Shown one piece after another: positions 31,229 through 44,779 of a stretch of 64,000 nucleotides of DNA (position 1 is the first letter of the stretch; every line of letters begins with the position of its first letter). The translations under genes were made by a program, and so were the position numbers. The stretch spans positions 7,997,781 through 8,061,780 of the forward strand of contig NC_053118.1 of assembly GCF_010015445.1 (NCBI RefSeq). Direction: 5' to 3'. The stretch comes from Perca fluviatilis (Eukaryota; Chordata; Actinopteri; Perciformes; Percidae). Below the pieces are notes generated by a model, which saw nothing but the letters and a program-made list of their open reading frames with translations, did no database searches and had not been told where the DNA came from.

Positions 31229-31841
31229 GACGTTATTGCGTTATTTATTTTGGAAATCCCATGTTGGTCACTCCCCTCAGCCCGGGATACTCCACCTCCA
31301 GCCGGCCACCGGGAATCAATAATGCAGTAAAAGCTCAGAGAGCATCAGAGGCTGAGCGTCCACACTATATGTCATTTCACTATTATTATAGAAACAGCAT
31401 GGCGACATATAGCTTACAAATATCAGGTTTGGAAATGTGGACGTATAGTGTTCCCTATAATTATCAGCCGTAACGTTATAGATGATGATGTCATAGATAT
31501 AGATTATCTCCCTTTTTATCTCCTTTTTGCACATGTAGGCTGTCTAGCCTATTTAATAATATATTGTAAGATGCGAGAACAAATCCACAGAGTCAGGAGC
31601 TGTGCACTTTGGCAAAAACATTTGAAAAAAAACATTTGAAAATTTCTTATTTTTAACTTGTAATGCATGCAATTACGCATCAGACGTGGACAGTGTTGTG
31701 TCTGGAGCAGCCTGAATATATCTTCTCCTATCCAATATATAGCTACCATATATTATAATAACAGTTGCTCACTACTAATCATGTTATCCGTAGGTAATGC
31801 ATCAGTCAGCCTGTTATGTAATCTGGAGCCGGGCTGCCGTT

Positions 31842-31849
31842 TGACGTCA
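31842..31849. promoter_or_regulatory. Perfect CRE palindrome TGACGTCA (distal)
   Basis: The 8-bp palindrome TGACGTCA is the full CREB/ATF consensus. It lies 178 bp upstream of the gpd1l ATG. Confidence 0.6.
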
Positions 31850-31899
31850 ACCCACAGTAAAACTACAACTTCCGACAGGCGTGTCGGCGGCGCGTTCTG

Positions 31900-31907
31900 T
31901 GACGTCA
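31900..31907. promoter_or_regulatory. Perfect CRE palindrome TGACGTCA (proximal)
   Basis: A second full CRE, 58 bp downstream of the first and about 120 bp upstream of the gpd1l ATG, within the usual active distance for CREB/ATF sites. Confidence 0.65.
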
Positions 31908-32026
31908 TCAGAAGAAGACGCGCACTGTGCAGCCAGCAGCAGCCAGCCAGCCAGCCAGCTCGCGAGGCCGTGGGCAGCTCGTGTATGGGTCTGGATTCTG
32001 TGGCCCGGTCGTCGGGAAGCATCAGC

Positions 32027-32070
32027 ATGGCTGCTCCGCTCAGAGTGTGCATAGTGGGCTCTGGAAACTG
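32027..32070 (+). CDS. gpd1l: gpd1l exon 1 (coding part)
   Basis: [14 protein letters not shown] plus two bases of Trp15; donor gtgagc. The chosen ATG has A at -3 and G at +4. An in-frame ATG 42 nt upstream (31985) lies in a poorer context and would add 14 residues. Confidence 0.95.
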
Positions 32071-35000
32071 GTGAGCTGTCAGTGGTGGGGGGGGGTGTGA
32101 TGATGATGATGATGATGGGGACGATACAGGACAGGATGCGCTGCTGCAACCTGTTCATGTATAGTGGGTGTGATGTACCTGTAATGTATCTGTAGGTAAG
32201 GGGACAGGGGACAGGCAATAGCATCTCAGTGGAGGGTGGTTTTGAACCCGCGACGTGTCCGGGATCCCTGCCACCGGGCTGTGGAGCCACGTGCGTCCCT
32301 GTTTAGAGCTTTGTGGAGCTGTTGAGTTGTATTGCACTGTGCAGAGAGGTGTCTCTCTTATTTAATTTAAGATAAGATAGGAAAATCTAAATTGTCTTTC
32401 ACGAGTGACAGAAATTTGTCTTTGACATACTACAACAGGGCAGGCTCAAATGACATACAATAGGCCTACATATTTAAGAACATAAAGAAACAGTGGAATA
32501 GCATTGACCGTACAAACATGTGCAAAATGCAAAAAACAAGCAGGAAGAAGCCTGAATGGAGCTGCTTGATGCGGTCTATGTATGGCTGTTCAAGGATTTT
32601 TTGATAAATGCTTTTCCTTGCAAATGGGATTCTGTAGTGTCGACCTGATGGCAGTAACTAAAACGATTGGTGAAGGGGGGGGATCCTATGTGATTATAGT
32701 GGCTTTCTTGAGTACTGACCGGGGGTGAAGTTCTGTTAGGGGGGTTTGGGGGGAACTAATTATTTTGCTGGCTTGATTTATTATTTGTGAAAGTTTAGTT
32801 TTGTGTTTGGTGGTGAGGGCATTGTACCAGGCTGAGATATTGAAAGTGAGTAGCCTATGGATTCAACGAGTGACCGATATATACCACAGTTAAAATGTCC
32901 TTGCTGACACTAAAAGCTCTACGTTTCTTCAACAGGTGTAGGCTCTGCTGGGCTTTCTTATACACAGTGTCTGCATGCTTTGAGTCTCTTAGCCTGGCTG
33001 ACACCAGCCCCTTCTCAGTTGTAACTGGTTCATTCACAGCCCATTTCCAAAGGGGCGTCCCCAACGGTGGCCGCTCAAATGCCTCTGGCCGCAATTGGAT
33101 AGTCCTTCAACCAATCAGACCAAAGATCTGGGTGACGTGGCATTGTGTAAAGCTCAACGATTGTGATTGGTGCCTCGATTTGGAAAAATTGGAAATGGGC
33201 TTGAATGGGCCAGACTGACTTGCAGAGCAAATCTCAAATTTGACGGAAGTTCGTCAGGGTTTTCCCAGGCTAAGAGTCTCTCTCCTCATTGATACAAATG
33301 GCGTGGACAAAATAATAAAAACAGCTGCCAGTGTAATGCAAACAAACTGAGACAGTTGAAACGAGCAGCAGTTAAATCAGCACGTCTCTATAACGGTTTC
33401 ATAAAGTGGAACAAGCAGAATGTATTCATAGTTATCAGACGGCATTAGTTTGAGCTGAGTGGACCTAATAAACTGGATGTTGACTGTATCATTGAAATTA
33501 TATTAAATATCTATGGCATCAAATTTAATTCTTGGCCTTGGGAATAAGAGTTTGACAGATAAGCTTAACTTAAAGTCTATTAAATTGCTTTTTCTGGAGC
33601 TTTCAACCACATCTCTTAACCGCACCCCTAGTCACTACATGTTACATTAAAGGTGCAATATGTAATATTGTGTGTAATACTGGCAGCTAGCGGTTAAAAT
33701 AGTTACTGCAGTACAAATTCAAAATACTGGAGAGTCGTTTCCCCCGCCCCCTCCTGCTCAGACTCGAAGTTCACGGAGGTTGCCAGGCTGAGATTGCAGC
33801 ATTCACAACAATGTTGCTAGACGCTTTTCTCACATAGCCAGACATTACTCCACAGCACAGCGGAGTAGCTAACGGTAGATGCTAGTCTCACATAGCCAGA
33901 CATTACTTCACAGCACAGCAGAGTAGCTAACGTTGGTTATATGCTGGCTATATTGACAGTCATAAAAGCCCGTGCTCACGCGGAGCTCTGTAACCAACTG
34001 ACAGACACACTTTTTCGCCTTAAAATTACAGTATGAACCGCTAAAAACACAACAAGCTCACTGTCCTCTCCACACGCCAGTCAGGCACACTTTCTCGGCT
34101 TAGAATTACAATACGAACCGCTAAAAATACCACTAGCTACCTTGCCGACGGAACACACTTCATTGGCTTAGAATTACGGCAACAATCGCTAAACACACTG
34201 CAAACTCATAGTCCTCTCTTCCCGATTTACAGCCCCCCTCTCGTGGTTTAAAATAACTCACCGTTGTCGGCTCCAGCTGCTGACGAGGCTACACGCTGTA
34301 AACAGCCATGGGCTGCATGCCTGGTCCTCCAGTAACGTTAGCTAGCAGTTAGCAGGGTTAGCAAGGCGCCGTTAGCCAGGACCAGTCGGGATCACGTTAC
34401 TGGCTATGTCTCAATTGTTTTTGCGAGTAACCAACTCGGGTACTCTAGCTATATAATTCAATATGAGTACACAAATGTTAAAATAACAAAAAATGCCCAT
34501 CCCTAGTAGCTGTGATAAATTAGCCTGAAGCTATGCTTACCTGTTCAGGAGAAAATAAGCCAACTCTGCGTCCTTTTGGGATCTAAGCTGTCTCCATCTT
34601 TCAAATACATCTCCAATATTTACCAGGGGGTTGTTACGTCTCTGGTCACGCAACTGTTAGAAACATGCTGTTTTCTTTTTTTTAGGTCGGGTAGAGTCTA
34701 TCTCCATTGATCCTGTTTGTTTGTGTTCTGCTTTCATGGCTGTACTACCGTTACAGCTGTAGCGTGCTGGGTTTACGTTTTTACAGGTATATCTGGCAAC
34801 CCAGCCTGGCTGTCAAACTGGGCCGTTGATAACAACACACAGATCAAAACATAAACATAAATTCCGTCACGGAATGTAAATTTCAAAAAGAAAAAATACT
34901 GACATTAGCATTGTTGTCAGAAAAGATAGTATTTCAGTTTAACATGTTTCCTTAATATCTGATGAGGCATTGGTGTCATTTTTGGATTTATTACAGTACA

Positions 35001-38000
35001 AATATTACATATTGGACCTTTAACCAACATCCTGGACTACAGTATGAACATTACACAAACTATATATCCTGAATTTTTGCATATTCATCAACATTTCTGC
35101 ACATCCTGCACTAAAGTAATCATACAACTAGGGCTGGGCGATAGGGAGAAAATCAGATATCACGATATTCTTGACCAAATTTTTAACAAATTTAACAAAA
35201 TATCTTCACACTTAGATTTTAGATGAATAATCATCAGTAATGTGGACATAATGTCTAACTGGGGAAAAGGCAAATAATAGAACAGCTAGAACAGTCTGGT
35301 AAGTTCAGAAAATGACATCACTTTACTGTAATGCAGCCTTTAACACCAGGAAAAGACAACACTTATGTCATATCACGATATTACGATATCCAAAATCTAA
35401 GACGATATCTAGTCTCATATCACGATATCGATATAATATTGATATATTGCCCAGCCCTACATACAACCTTCTTTCCTTCTTATTGTTAAAACTGTTATGT
35501 TGTACATATTTGTTAATTTCCGTTACCATTGATGTTACATTTATTGTTTATTTCCTTTTAATATAGCCTATATATGTGTATGTGTGCACCATTCAACAAG
35601 GCAACTCCTCGTGGGTGTTACTTACTCAGCAATAAGTTCCTTTCGGATTCTGATCTCACTGTCTTCATCAGCAGATAATAACAGATACCTAACACACTAC
35701 CAACTCCATGAGAAGTGACAAAACTCTTTAATTTAAATGTATTTAAATTCCCCCTTTCATGGCTCGTGTTGTAATTAATGTATCTCCAGTTTTGCTGTTT
35801 TTTTTTTTTTACATTACTTATAATCTCTTTTAAGTCTCGTGTTAGTCTCGTGAACCTTTTTTTCAAACCAATCCAATAATCCTCATCACCGAGCTTTGAC
35901 TCCCCTTCCTCCCCTTCCTCCCCTGCTTCTCCTGTGTGGGCTGTTGAGGCTTGGAGCCAGCGTGCGTTGGATAACCTCAGGGCTGACACACAGTCCTATT
36001 CTCATTCACACTTACAAGCAATTCAGAGTCTCCAGTTCATCTGCTGTCTTTGAACGTGGAGAGAACTTCTCACAGTTATGGATGGATGATGGATAGATGG
36101 GTGGATGGGTGGATAGATGGATAGATGGATGGATGGATGGATAGATGGATATATAGATAGATGGATGGATGGATAGATGAATAAATGGGTGGAGATTTGA
36201 TAGATAGATAGATGGATAGATGGATGGATGGATGGATGGATGGATAGTTGAATAAATGGGTGGGTGGATAGATGGATGAATGGATAGATGGATGGATGGA
36301 TGGATGGATGGATGGATGGATGAACTTTATTAATCCTAATTTGGAAATTATAATTAATAAAGTCTATACACAGAAAAAACAAAAAGTATACTAGGAATAA
36401 TAAGATAAAAAATAAGATAATAAATTAAAATAAGATAGCAAAGATTAAAATGCCAGAACAACTACTGAAAAAAAAGAATGTACATGTATATACAAGTGTA
36501 GAATAAAAATGTACAACCTACATACGTAGTATATATAACAAAATGAAATATGTATACTATTAAATATGAAGTAACCAGTGTGAAGGTAGCATTATATGCA
36601 ATATTGTAATGTGTGAGGTAATGAGTTCTCTCACACACTGCTGTGAAGTGTACAGTGTACAGTTGTATGGAATGTGGCAGCAATGATTGAGCTGTCCGTG
36701 TAGCTGAGTTGGTGAGTGCATGCAGGCTGACCTCTGACCTCTGCTTTGGTCGCAGGGGCTCGGCCATCGCCAGGATCATTGGAAATAACGCCACGTCGCT
36801 GCGCTTTGCCACCACCGTGAAGATGTGGGTGTACGAGGAGAACATCGATGGCAGGAAGCTCACTGACATCATCAACACGGAGCATGAGAACGTCAAGTAC
36901 CTGCCGGGATACAAACTGCCAGAGAACGTGGTAAGAGACGGGAGGGATCGGCTGGGGGAGCTAACACTGTGTGAACAGGAAACGGGTTGTAACTTCATTT
37001 AATGTAGTTATTGAAATATAGTCATTGAAAGGTTGTTGGAACAACAGTTGGATGCGACTAGTATTACCTGGGGACCTGTAGGAATAATTACGGAGGTCGT
37101 CTGTGATCTTAATCCCGCGTGGATCTAAGTAAAAATTCCACCGCAAATGACCTTCTAGATTTCACCAAACACAGAGATCATGTGGTACTATCTGTCCTGT
37201 GTGAATCTCCATCTCTGATTCGGGGTCGTTTTTGGCTGCGTTGGTGATTATAAATGAGTTTTGGCAGAGCCTTGACGTCCTACTGTATGTGGGGGATAAT
37301 GTCAGCAAATTTGAGAAAAATACAGACTTCACTTCCTGTGTGAATGCGCCACACGAAACACACACGAGGTCCCATGTCCTGGGTCAACGGTGCTTAAAGG
37401 TGCCGTAGGTAGGATTGTAAAGATCCAGGACTTTGAACATCGACAACTTTTCAGTACCTCCGTCCTTTCTGCCAAAGCCCAAAACTGTCTCCTAAGACCC
37501 TCCCCCCACAAGGGAGAATGAATGCGTGTGCATGAGCAGTGATTGACACACAGTTAGACACCCCCCCCCTGGCCCTGATTGGTGCATCTGAACAAGGAGC
37601 GGTGGATTTTTGCAAATCGCACTACAGGCTGTAGGTCAGCGGTGTCAAACTCAGTTTCACTACGGGCCACACTAGAAAATAAGAATCCCATCAAGGGCCA
37701 GACATGCTTAGTTTATTGACATGTTCTTATTTAATCGAAAAAGTCAAACATCTTTGACTGTATTATTGCATGTCTCATATACCCTTCTCTCTTACGGCTT
37801 GGTTGACATAAAGCCCCAAAAAAGAAACTTAGCCATCAAAGAAAAAAGGTTGAAAAAAGCGAGGGGAAAAAAAGTTGGAAAATGCGCCAAAAACTTCGGA
37901 AAAAGTTGCAAAAACGTTGAAAAAAAAAAAGTGCCAAAAGCAAAAGTGACAAAAAACTTCAGAAAAAGCAACAAAAACTAGGTGGGCCAAAATGTATTAT

Positions 38001-38878
38001 GAACCGAAATTGTTATGAGGGCCGGATCTAAATCTGCCAGGGGCCAGATTTGGCCCGCGGGCCTTGAGTTTGACACATGTGCTGTAGGTGGAGCCAGAGG
38101 AGCCAGATTATTTTTTTTAATGACCTGCTTCATGTAGTTCTACTGGAACATAGGGTCAGTTTCGGCAAATATGACATAATTTAGTTTTAGAAGTCTTACC
38201 TACAGCACCTTTTAACATCCAAATCAGCGCTTACTGAGAACCCTCAGCTGGTGATTAGTTTAGATCTGTATATGTGTCCTTTGTTTTCTCTACAGGTGGC
38301 TGTCCCCAAGCTGCGGGACGCCGCAGAGGGAGCGGACCTGCTGGTGTTCGTGGTCCCTCACCAGTTCATCCGGAATCTCTGTGACGAGATGGTGGGCTGT
38401 GTCTCCACCAAGGCTCGGGGAATCACACTCATAAAGGTAATCCTGCTTCCTCTCAAAGCCTCTCATACAGCTCGCTGCCCTTCCCACTCACTGCATTACA
38501 CGCTGCCACCAAGTTAGGTCCATATATGTCTGGACACTGACAACAATCTTTTTGATTTATTGTAGTTCACCTAAACGTTCAAGTTCCAGTTATATAATGA
38601 GTAAAGTGCAGAATCTCAGCTCTTAATTTGAGGGTATTCACATCCAAGTTGGAGGACGTTTGGGAATTACAGCCCCTTCGTATGTCGCCTCCTCTTTTTC
38701 GAGAGACCAAGAAGACAATTGACTCGAAAGCTGTTCCATGGACAGGTGTGGACAATGCTTCGTTGTTACTTCATCAATTAAGCAGGTAAAAGGGTCTGGA
38801 GTTGATTCCATGTGTGGCATTAGGATTTGGAAGCTGTTGCTGTGAACCCACAACATGCGTGATGATCATTTTTACAAG

Positions 38879-38974
<96 letters not shown>

Positions 38975-41900
38975 GACTGTATTTACCTCAGTAACTGACT
39001 TCCCCTTGGAGCAGGAAGTCGGGAGCAAACTAGCCCACAGCTGTTGCCTAGCTGACAGTTTTGAATGAAACTGACCTTTCAGAATAAAAGCCTCATCTCA
39101 ACGAACATGAAGGTACAAAAAAAACCTTAAATTTGGCACAAAATCGTAAATTTATTAAAAAAAAAAACCCCTCTGTCTTCACACTAGCACATTGCCTGTC
39201 CAACTTTAGACAGAAATGTAAATAAACTATGTAAATAAATATGTGGTTTTTCGTGCATGTTAACGTGCTCTTTCTCTTTCAACCATCCGCCCTGTTAGAC
39301 ACATTTAGTCTGTATGTGCAGCCGAGGACAGGGTCAGGGGGAGGTGAAAGTGTGAAGGATGAGACGTTCTGTTCTCCCCCCCCTCATCAGGTTCTACTGT
39401 AAATCCCCCCCCCCGTGTCTCTGTGTTGTCAGGGTATAGACGAGGGCCCCGGGGGCCTAAAGCTCATCTCCGACATCATCCGAGAGAAGATGGGGATTGA
39501 CGTCAGCGTCCTCATGGGAGCAAACATCGCCAATGAGGTGGCAGCGGAGAAGTTCTGCGAGACCACCATCGGTAACATGTGGCTGCAGCTCGTATGAAAT
39601 GATATATAAAATAGCCCATTACATGAATTGAAGCCTAAATACTAATATCTATATTTGATTATATTAACCATTGTAATGTATCAGTCCGGCTCTAAAGTAC
39701 TGTACATAAAAACAGAAAATAAGTATATAATAAGTAAAAACTCTAAACTAGTGTCATAAAAAGCATCAAAATATAAAAACTAAAAGAAATGGGTGTCTTT
39801 TAAAAATGGTGGGAAGTAACATCACATTTAAGTACAAAAAATACCACAAAGTATACTCCTATATTTGACTTCCCTTCCTCTCAGAGGGAAGTATGGCCGT
39901 TTTTATTCCACTACATTGATTTGTTGGTAGTTTCTTTACAGATACATATTTTACTCTCACAACATTATGATCAACTAATTGAATATGACACATTGTTATA
40001 TATTAACCTCACCAACATTATATTGAGTAGTTCAAATTATCTCCATGACCTTAAAATGCTGCTTACATGTTAATGCATCAGTAATAATAATTCAGTAATA
40101 AGATTTGTGTGAAAGAAAGTTTTAATTCTGCTTAATGACTACTTGTACTTTAGATATTTTAATAATATTTTGATGATAATATTAACATACTTTTATATCA
40201 GAATCATTTTAAATGCATCACAGTTTCTTAAAGGGGCAGTACTTGAAATACTGAAAAATACACCGGTTCCCCAATGCATGAAATACCTCATGACCACATG
40301 ACCATCGTGCACCATCATGCGCCAACATGCGCCATCATGCGCCAACATGCGCCATCATGCACCGTCATGCGCCAACATGCACCAACATGCACCAACATGC
40401 ACCAACATGCACCATCATGCACCAACATGCACCAACATGCGCCAACATGCACCATCATGCACCAACATGCACCAACATGCACCAACATGCACCAACATGC
40501 ACCAACATGCACCAACATGCACCAACATGCGCCAACATGCACCAACATGCGCCATCATGCACCAACATGCGCCAACATGCGCCAACATGCACCGTCATGC
40601 ACCAACATGCACCAACATGCACCAACATGCACCAACATGCACCAACATGCACCAACATGCGCCATCATGCACCGTCATGCGCCAACATGCGCCAACATGC
40701 ACCGTCATGCACCATCATGCACCAACATGCACCAACATGCGCCATCATGCACCGTCATGCGCCAACATGCACCGTCATGCACCAACATGCACCAACATGC
40801 ACCAACATGAGCCATCATGCACCAACATGCGCCATCATGCACCGTCATGCACCAACATGCACCGACATGCGCCAACATGCACCAACATGCACCGTCATGC
40901 ACCAACATGCACCAACATGCACCAACATGCGCCATCATGCACCAACATGCACCAACATGCGCCATCATGCACCAACATGCACCAACATGCACCAACATGC
41001 ACCAACATGCACCGTCATGCACCGTCATGCACCAACATGCACCAACATGCCATCATGCACCAACATGCACTACTCGCGCGCCATCATGACCAACATGCAC
41101 CGTCTATGCTTCAACATGCACCGTCATGCACCAACATGCACCGTCATGCACCAACATGCACCAACATGCACCAACATGTCCAACATGCACCAACATGCAC
41201 CAACATGCACCGCCATGCAACACACAAAAGCACCAACATGCACCGTCATGCACCGGCTATGACCAACATGCACCAACATGCGCCAACATGCAGTAACATG
41301 CACCGTCATGCGTACCAACATGCGCCAACATGCACCGCTATGCACCAACATGCACCAACATGCACCAACATGGCATCATGCGTAACATGCACCAACGCAT
41401 GCGTATCATGCACCAACATGCACCAACATCACGCTAACATGCACCAACATGCACCGTCATGCACCAACATGCGCCATCATGCACCAACATGCACCGTCAT
41501 GCACCAACATGCACCATCATGCACCAACATGCGCCGTACATGCGCAACATGCGCCATCATGCACCAACATGCACCAACATGCGCCATCATGCACCAACAT
41601 GCGCCATCATGCACCAACATGCGCCATCATGCACCAACATGCACCAACATGCACCGTCATGCACCAACATGCGCCATCATGCACCAACATGCACCGTCAT
41701 GCACCAACATGCGCCATCATGCACCAACATGCGCCATCATGCACCAACATGCGCCATCATGCACCAACATGCGCCATCATGCACCAACATGCACCAACAT
41801 GAGCCATCATGCACCAACATGCACCAACATGAGCCATCATGCACCAACATGCACCGTCCTGCACCAACATGCGCCATCATGCACCAACATGCGCCATCAT

Positions 41901-42023
41901 GCGCCATCATGCACCATCATGCACCAACATGCACCATCATGCGCCAACATGCGCCAACATGCGCCAACATAAGCGCACTTGCAGCCAGACCAGCTAATGA
42001 AAGAACAGAGACTGTCAGATTAC

Positions 42024-42091
<68 letters not shown>

Positions 42092-44683
42092 CTCACACTC
42101 ACACACACTCTCTCACACTCACACTCACACACACACACACATACAGAGTGACTGCATCCATCACTCCACTTTATCTTTACATTTTGTTTGTTTAAGTAAA
42201 GGCTGTTAATACCTCTTTCAGCACAGGATGTTGAAGAGCTTAAGTGTTGACATGCTCTGAGAGGCGATGTGCTAAATAATGGTTCTAATGGGCTGCAAAA
42301 GGCCAACTTTCTATTTCAGGAAGAGGGATTACAGAAAAACAGGAGGGTGTGTAATATTTTGTCTCTGTTGTCTATTTTAAAGTGCGCAGAAGCAGGGTTT
42401 CAGATTATTTCTTTGTTCGTCAATATATCTGTGTGCGTGCGTGCGTGCGTGCGTGCGTGTGTGCGTGCGTGCGTGTGTGTGTGTGTGTGTGTTCAGGCAG
42501 TAGGATTCTGGAGAACGGCCTGCTGTTCAAAGAGCTGCTGCAGACTCCAAACTTCCGAATCACAGTGGTAGATGATGCCGACACAGTGGAGCTGTGTGGA
42601 GCTCTGAAGGTGACCCACCATGACACAAGCACATTCACACACTGTACGAGCATGAGGCTGAGGAAAGCGGCGATATATCTGTAGTTATTGTGTGCAGACA
42701 GCGTTGGGCCCTGCTGGTTTTGCTCTGAAACCTCAAGTACAGGTACAAAAAAATCAACAAGGACAGTAGTTTGGGAAGAGAACTATAAAACCAACCCATG
42801 TCAAGCATAAGCAAACTGCACTCTGTTTGTGCATAGAGATGAAATATTCGTATCAGTCTTTGGAACTTGATGTCAATAGCCCATGACAGACTGTTAGATA
42901 AACAACCAATCAGAGCCGAGGAGTCTCTAACACAGTGTAAGTGACTCTGGTCAAACTGTCAAACTTCAGCGCCAAACTTCAGCGCTGATCATGCGAACGA
43001 ATGAATCAAGATTATGTTGCTGCATTGCCTATTTCTCTCCTCAGATATTTCAGACGCATGTGTTACTGTTTAGCTGTGAAATGAGAAAGTTTGTGACCGA
43101 GTCGAGTCAAACCCCAACACGGCCTGGGTTTCCGCGGGTTCTTAAAAAGTCCCAAATTTCAAAATCAACATTTTAGGCCTTGAAAAGTCTTACATTTGCT
43201 CAAGTATTGTGTTCTAGGTCTTAAATAACTTGAAACAGGTCTTAATTTCCCCCCGTGCAACTCTACCTCGAATACTCTTTTTATTATTTAATTTTTTTAT
43301 TATTCTGTGGTGTTATGTTTTCCGAGTAGTTCTTTCTCTCGCTAGTCCTAATAGAATTTCGCTGTGTTAAGACTACAAATGAAACCATCATGCTACTTAT
43401 ATTGCAGCCAATCAGCTTTCTTGTTATTGGCGCGAGTCTTATTCAGGATTGTACCACAGACCTTCAGCTATGGGGAAGTGCAAGTTTAGCGATACTTGGC
43501 TTTCAAAAAGTGAATTTAGGGCTTAGTTGATGTCATGATAAAGGTCTTAAATTTCGTTCATAATGGTCTTAAAAAGGTCTTAAATTTGACTTGGTGAGGC
43601 CTGCAGAAACACTGTGACAGACAGCATCTCAGAGCTGTTTCTGAAGAAGTTAGTGAGCTTTTCTGCCCCCTAGTGATCAAAGAAATTACTTCACGTGCTA
43701 CAAGTCCTGGTTCACAGTTGATGCATTCAGGTGCGCGTGTATATTGTCCGTGTGTTGGGAGCAGAACATCGTGGCGGTGGGCGCAGGCTTCTGCGACGGC
43801 CTGCAGTGCGGCGACAACACCAAGGCAGCGGTGATCCGTCTGGGGCTGATGGAGATGATAGCCTTCGCTAAGCTCTTCTCCAAGAACGGCTCCGTTTCCA
43901 CGGCGACCTTTCTGGAGAGCTGCGGCGTGGCCGACCTCATCACCACGTGCTACGGCGGTCGCAATCGACGAGTGGCAGAGGCCTTCTGCAAGACGGGGAA
44001 GGTGGGTCACACTGACCGGGTCCCCCTGGTGCATCTGATGATATCTTCTGTTGCAAACTTTACAGGCGTCATTTTCAAGTTTTAAAGGTACACTGTGTAG
44101 TGTTTTGAGTATTTTATTAGCTAAAATCAGTGTCTTCGTTCATAAATATGTCCTCATCGGTGTAAAATGACCTCTGCCAATGATCTGAAGGTCCTAAGTC
44201 CAAGGATGCTTCAATGTCGTCATTTTGAAAACCACTAATCGCTGAGAAGGGCCATAAAGCACTAGCCTACCTGTCTAGTTAATCCGCGACACGTTTTCGT
44301 TCAGAGCCAGCGTCACGTGACTGAAACCAGCCGAAACGGGGAGAAGGAGATCAGCAAGAGCCGCTTGTCACCGCCCCGGCAAATTTGAAAGCCTGCGCTG
44401 CACTTTAGTTCATAATGGAGGATCACAATTATGCCGAGCCACAGGAGAAGGAATCCTCGTCGCCAAAAAAGAGACTACCGTACGGATAAAAAAAGCGAGG
44501 CGCTAGAGAGCGCTATTTCGTTTGAATGCAAAATACAATTTCGCCGCTAGATGGGAGAAATTCCTACACAGTGTACCTTTTAAAGGAATACGCCACCGTT
44601 TGTTGAAATAGGGCTTATATACACACACACACACACAAATATCTATCTATATATATATATGTATATATGTATATGTGTGTGTG

Positions 44684-44779
<96 letters not shown>

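Larger units (their letters stand above)
30946..32026. promoter_or_regulatory. Divergent osbpl10/gpd1l upstream region
   Basis: About 1.08 kb separates the two start codons, so the 5' UTRs and promoters of both genes must lie here. The osbpl10 side has a (CT)n tract at about 31148-31228, reading as GA on the transcribed strand. The gpd1l side is GC-rich with two TGACGTCA sites, an ACTACAACTTCC word, an (AGCC)n tract and CTCGCGAG (31959-31966), a palindrome known from bidirectional vertebrate promoters. No TATA box is evident. Transcription starts are not determinable. Confidence 0.65.

Noticed and set aside
32190..32300. B-box-like GGTTTTGAACCCGCGACG in gpd1l intron 1
   Set aside because: On the minus strand it resembles a SINE B box, but no A box or tail could be placed.
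37721..37981. Lys-rich 86-codon frame
   Set aside because: Internal A-rich repeat of the nested hAT element. No family similarity.
40298..41971. CRISPR-like regular spacing in the minisatellites
   Set aside because: Units are contiguous with no unique spacers, and the genome is eukaryotic.
40317..41972. 551-codon open frame (His/Gln/Ala/Pro/Thr/Cys/Asn/Met repeats), the longest in the window
   Set aside because: It is the 10-bp minisatellite read in one frame. All plus frames and several minus frames are equally open, it lies in gpd1l intron 4, and composition follows the repeat unit exactly.
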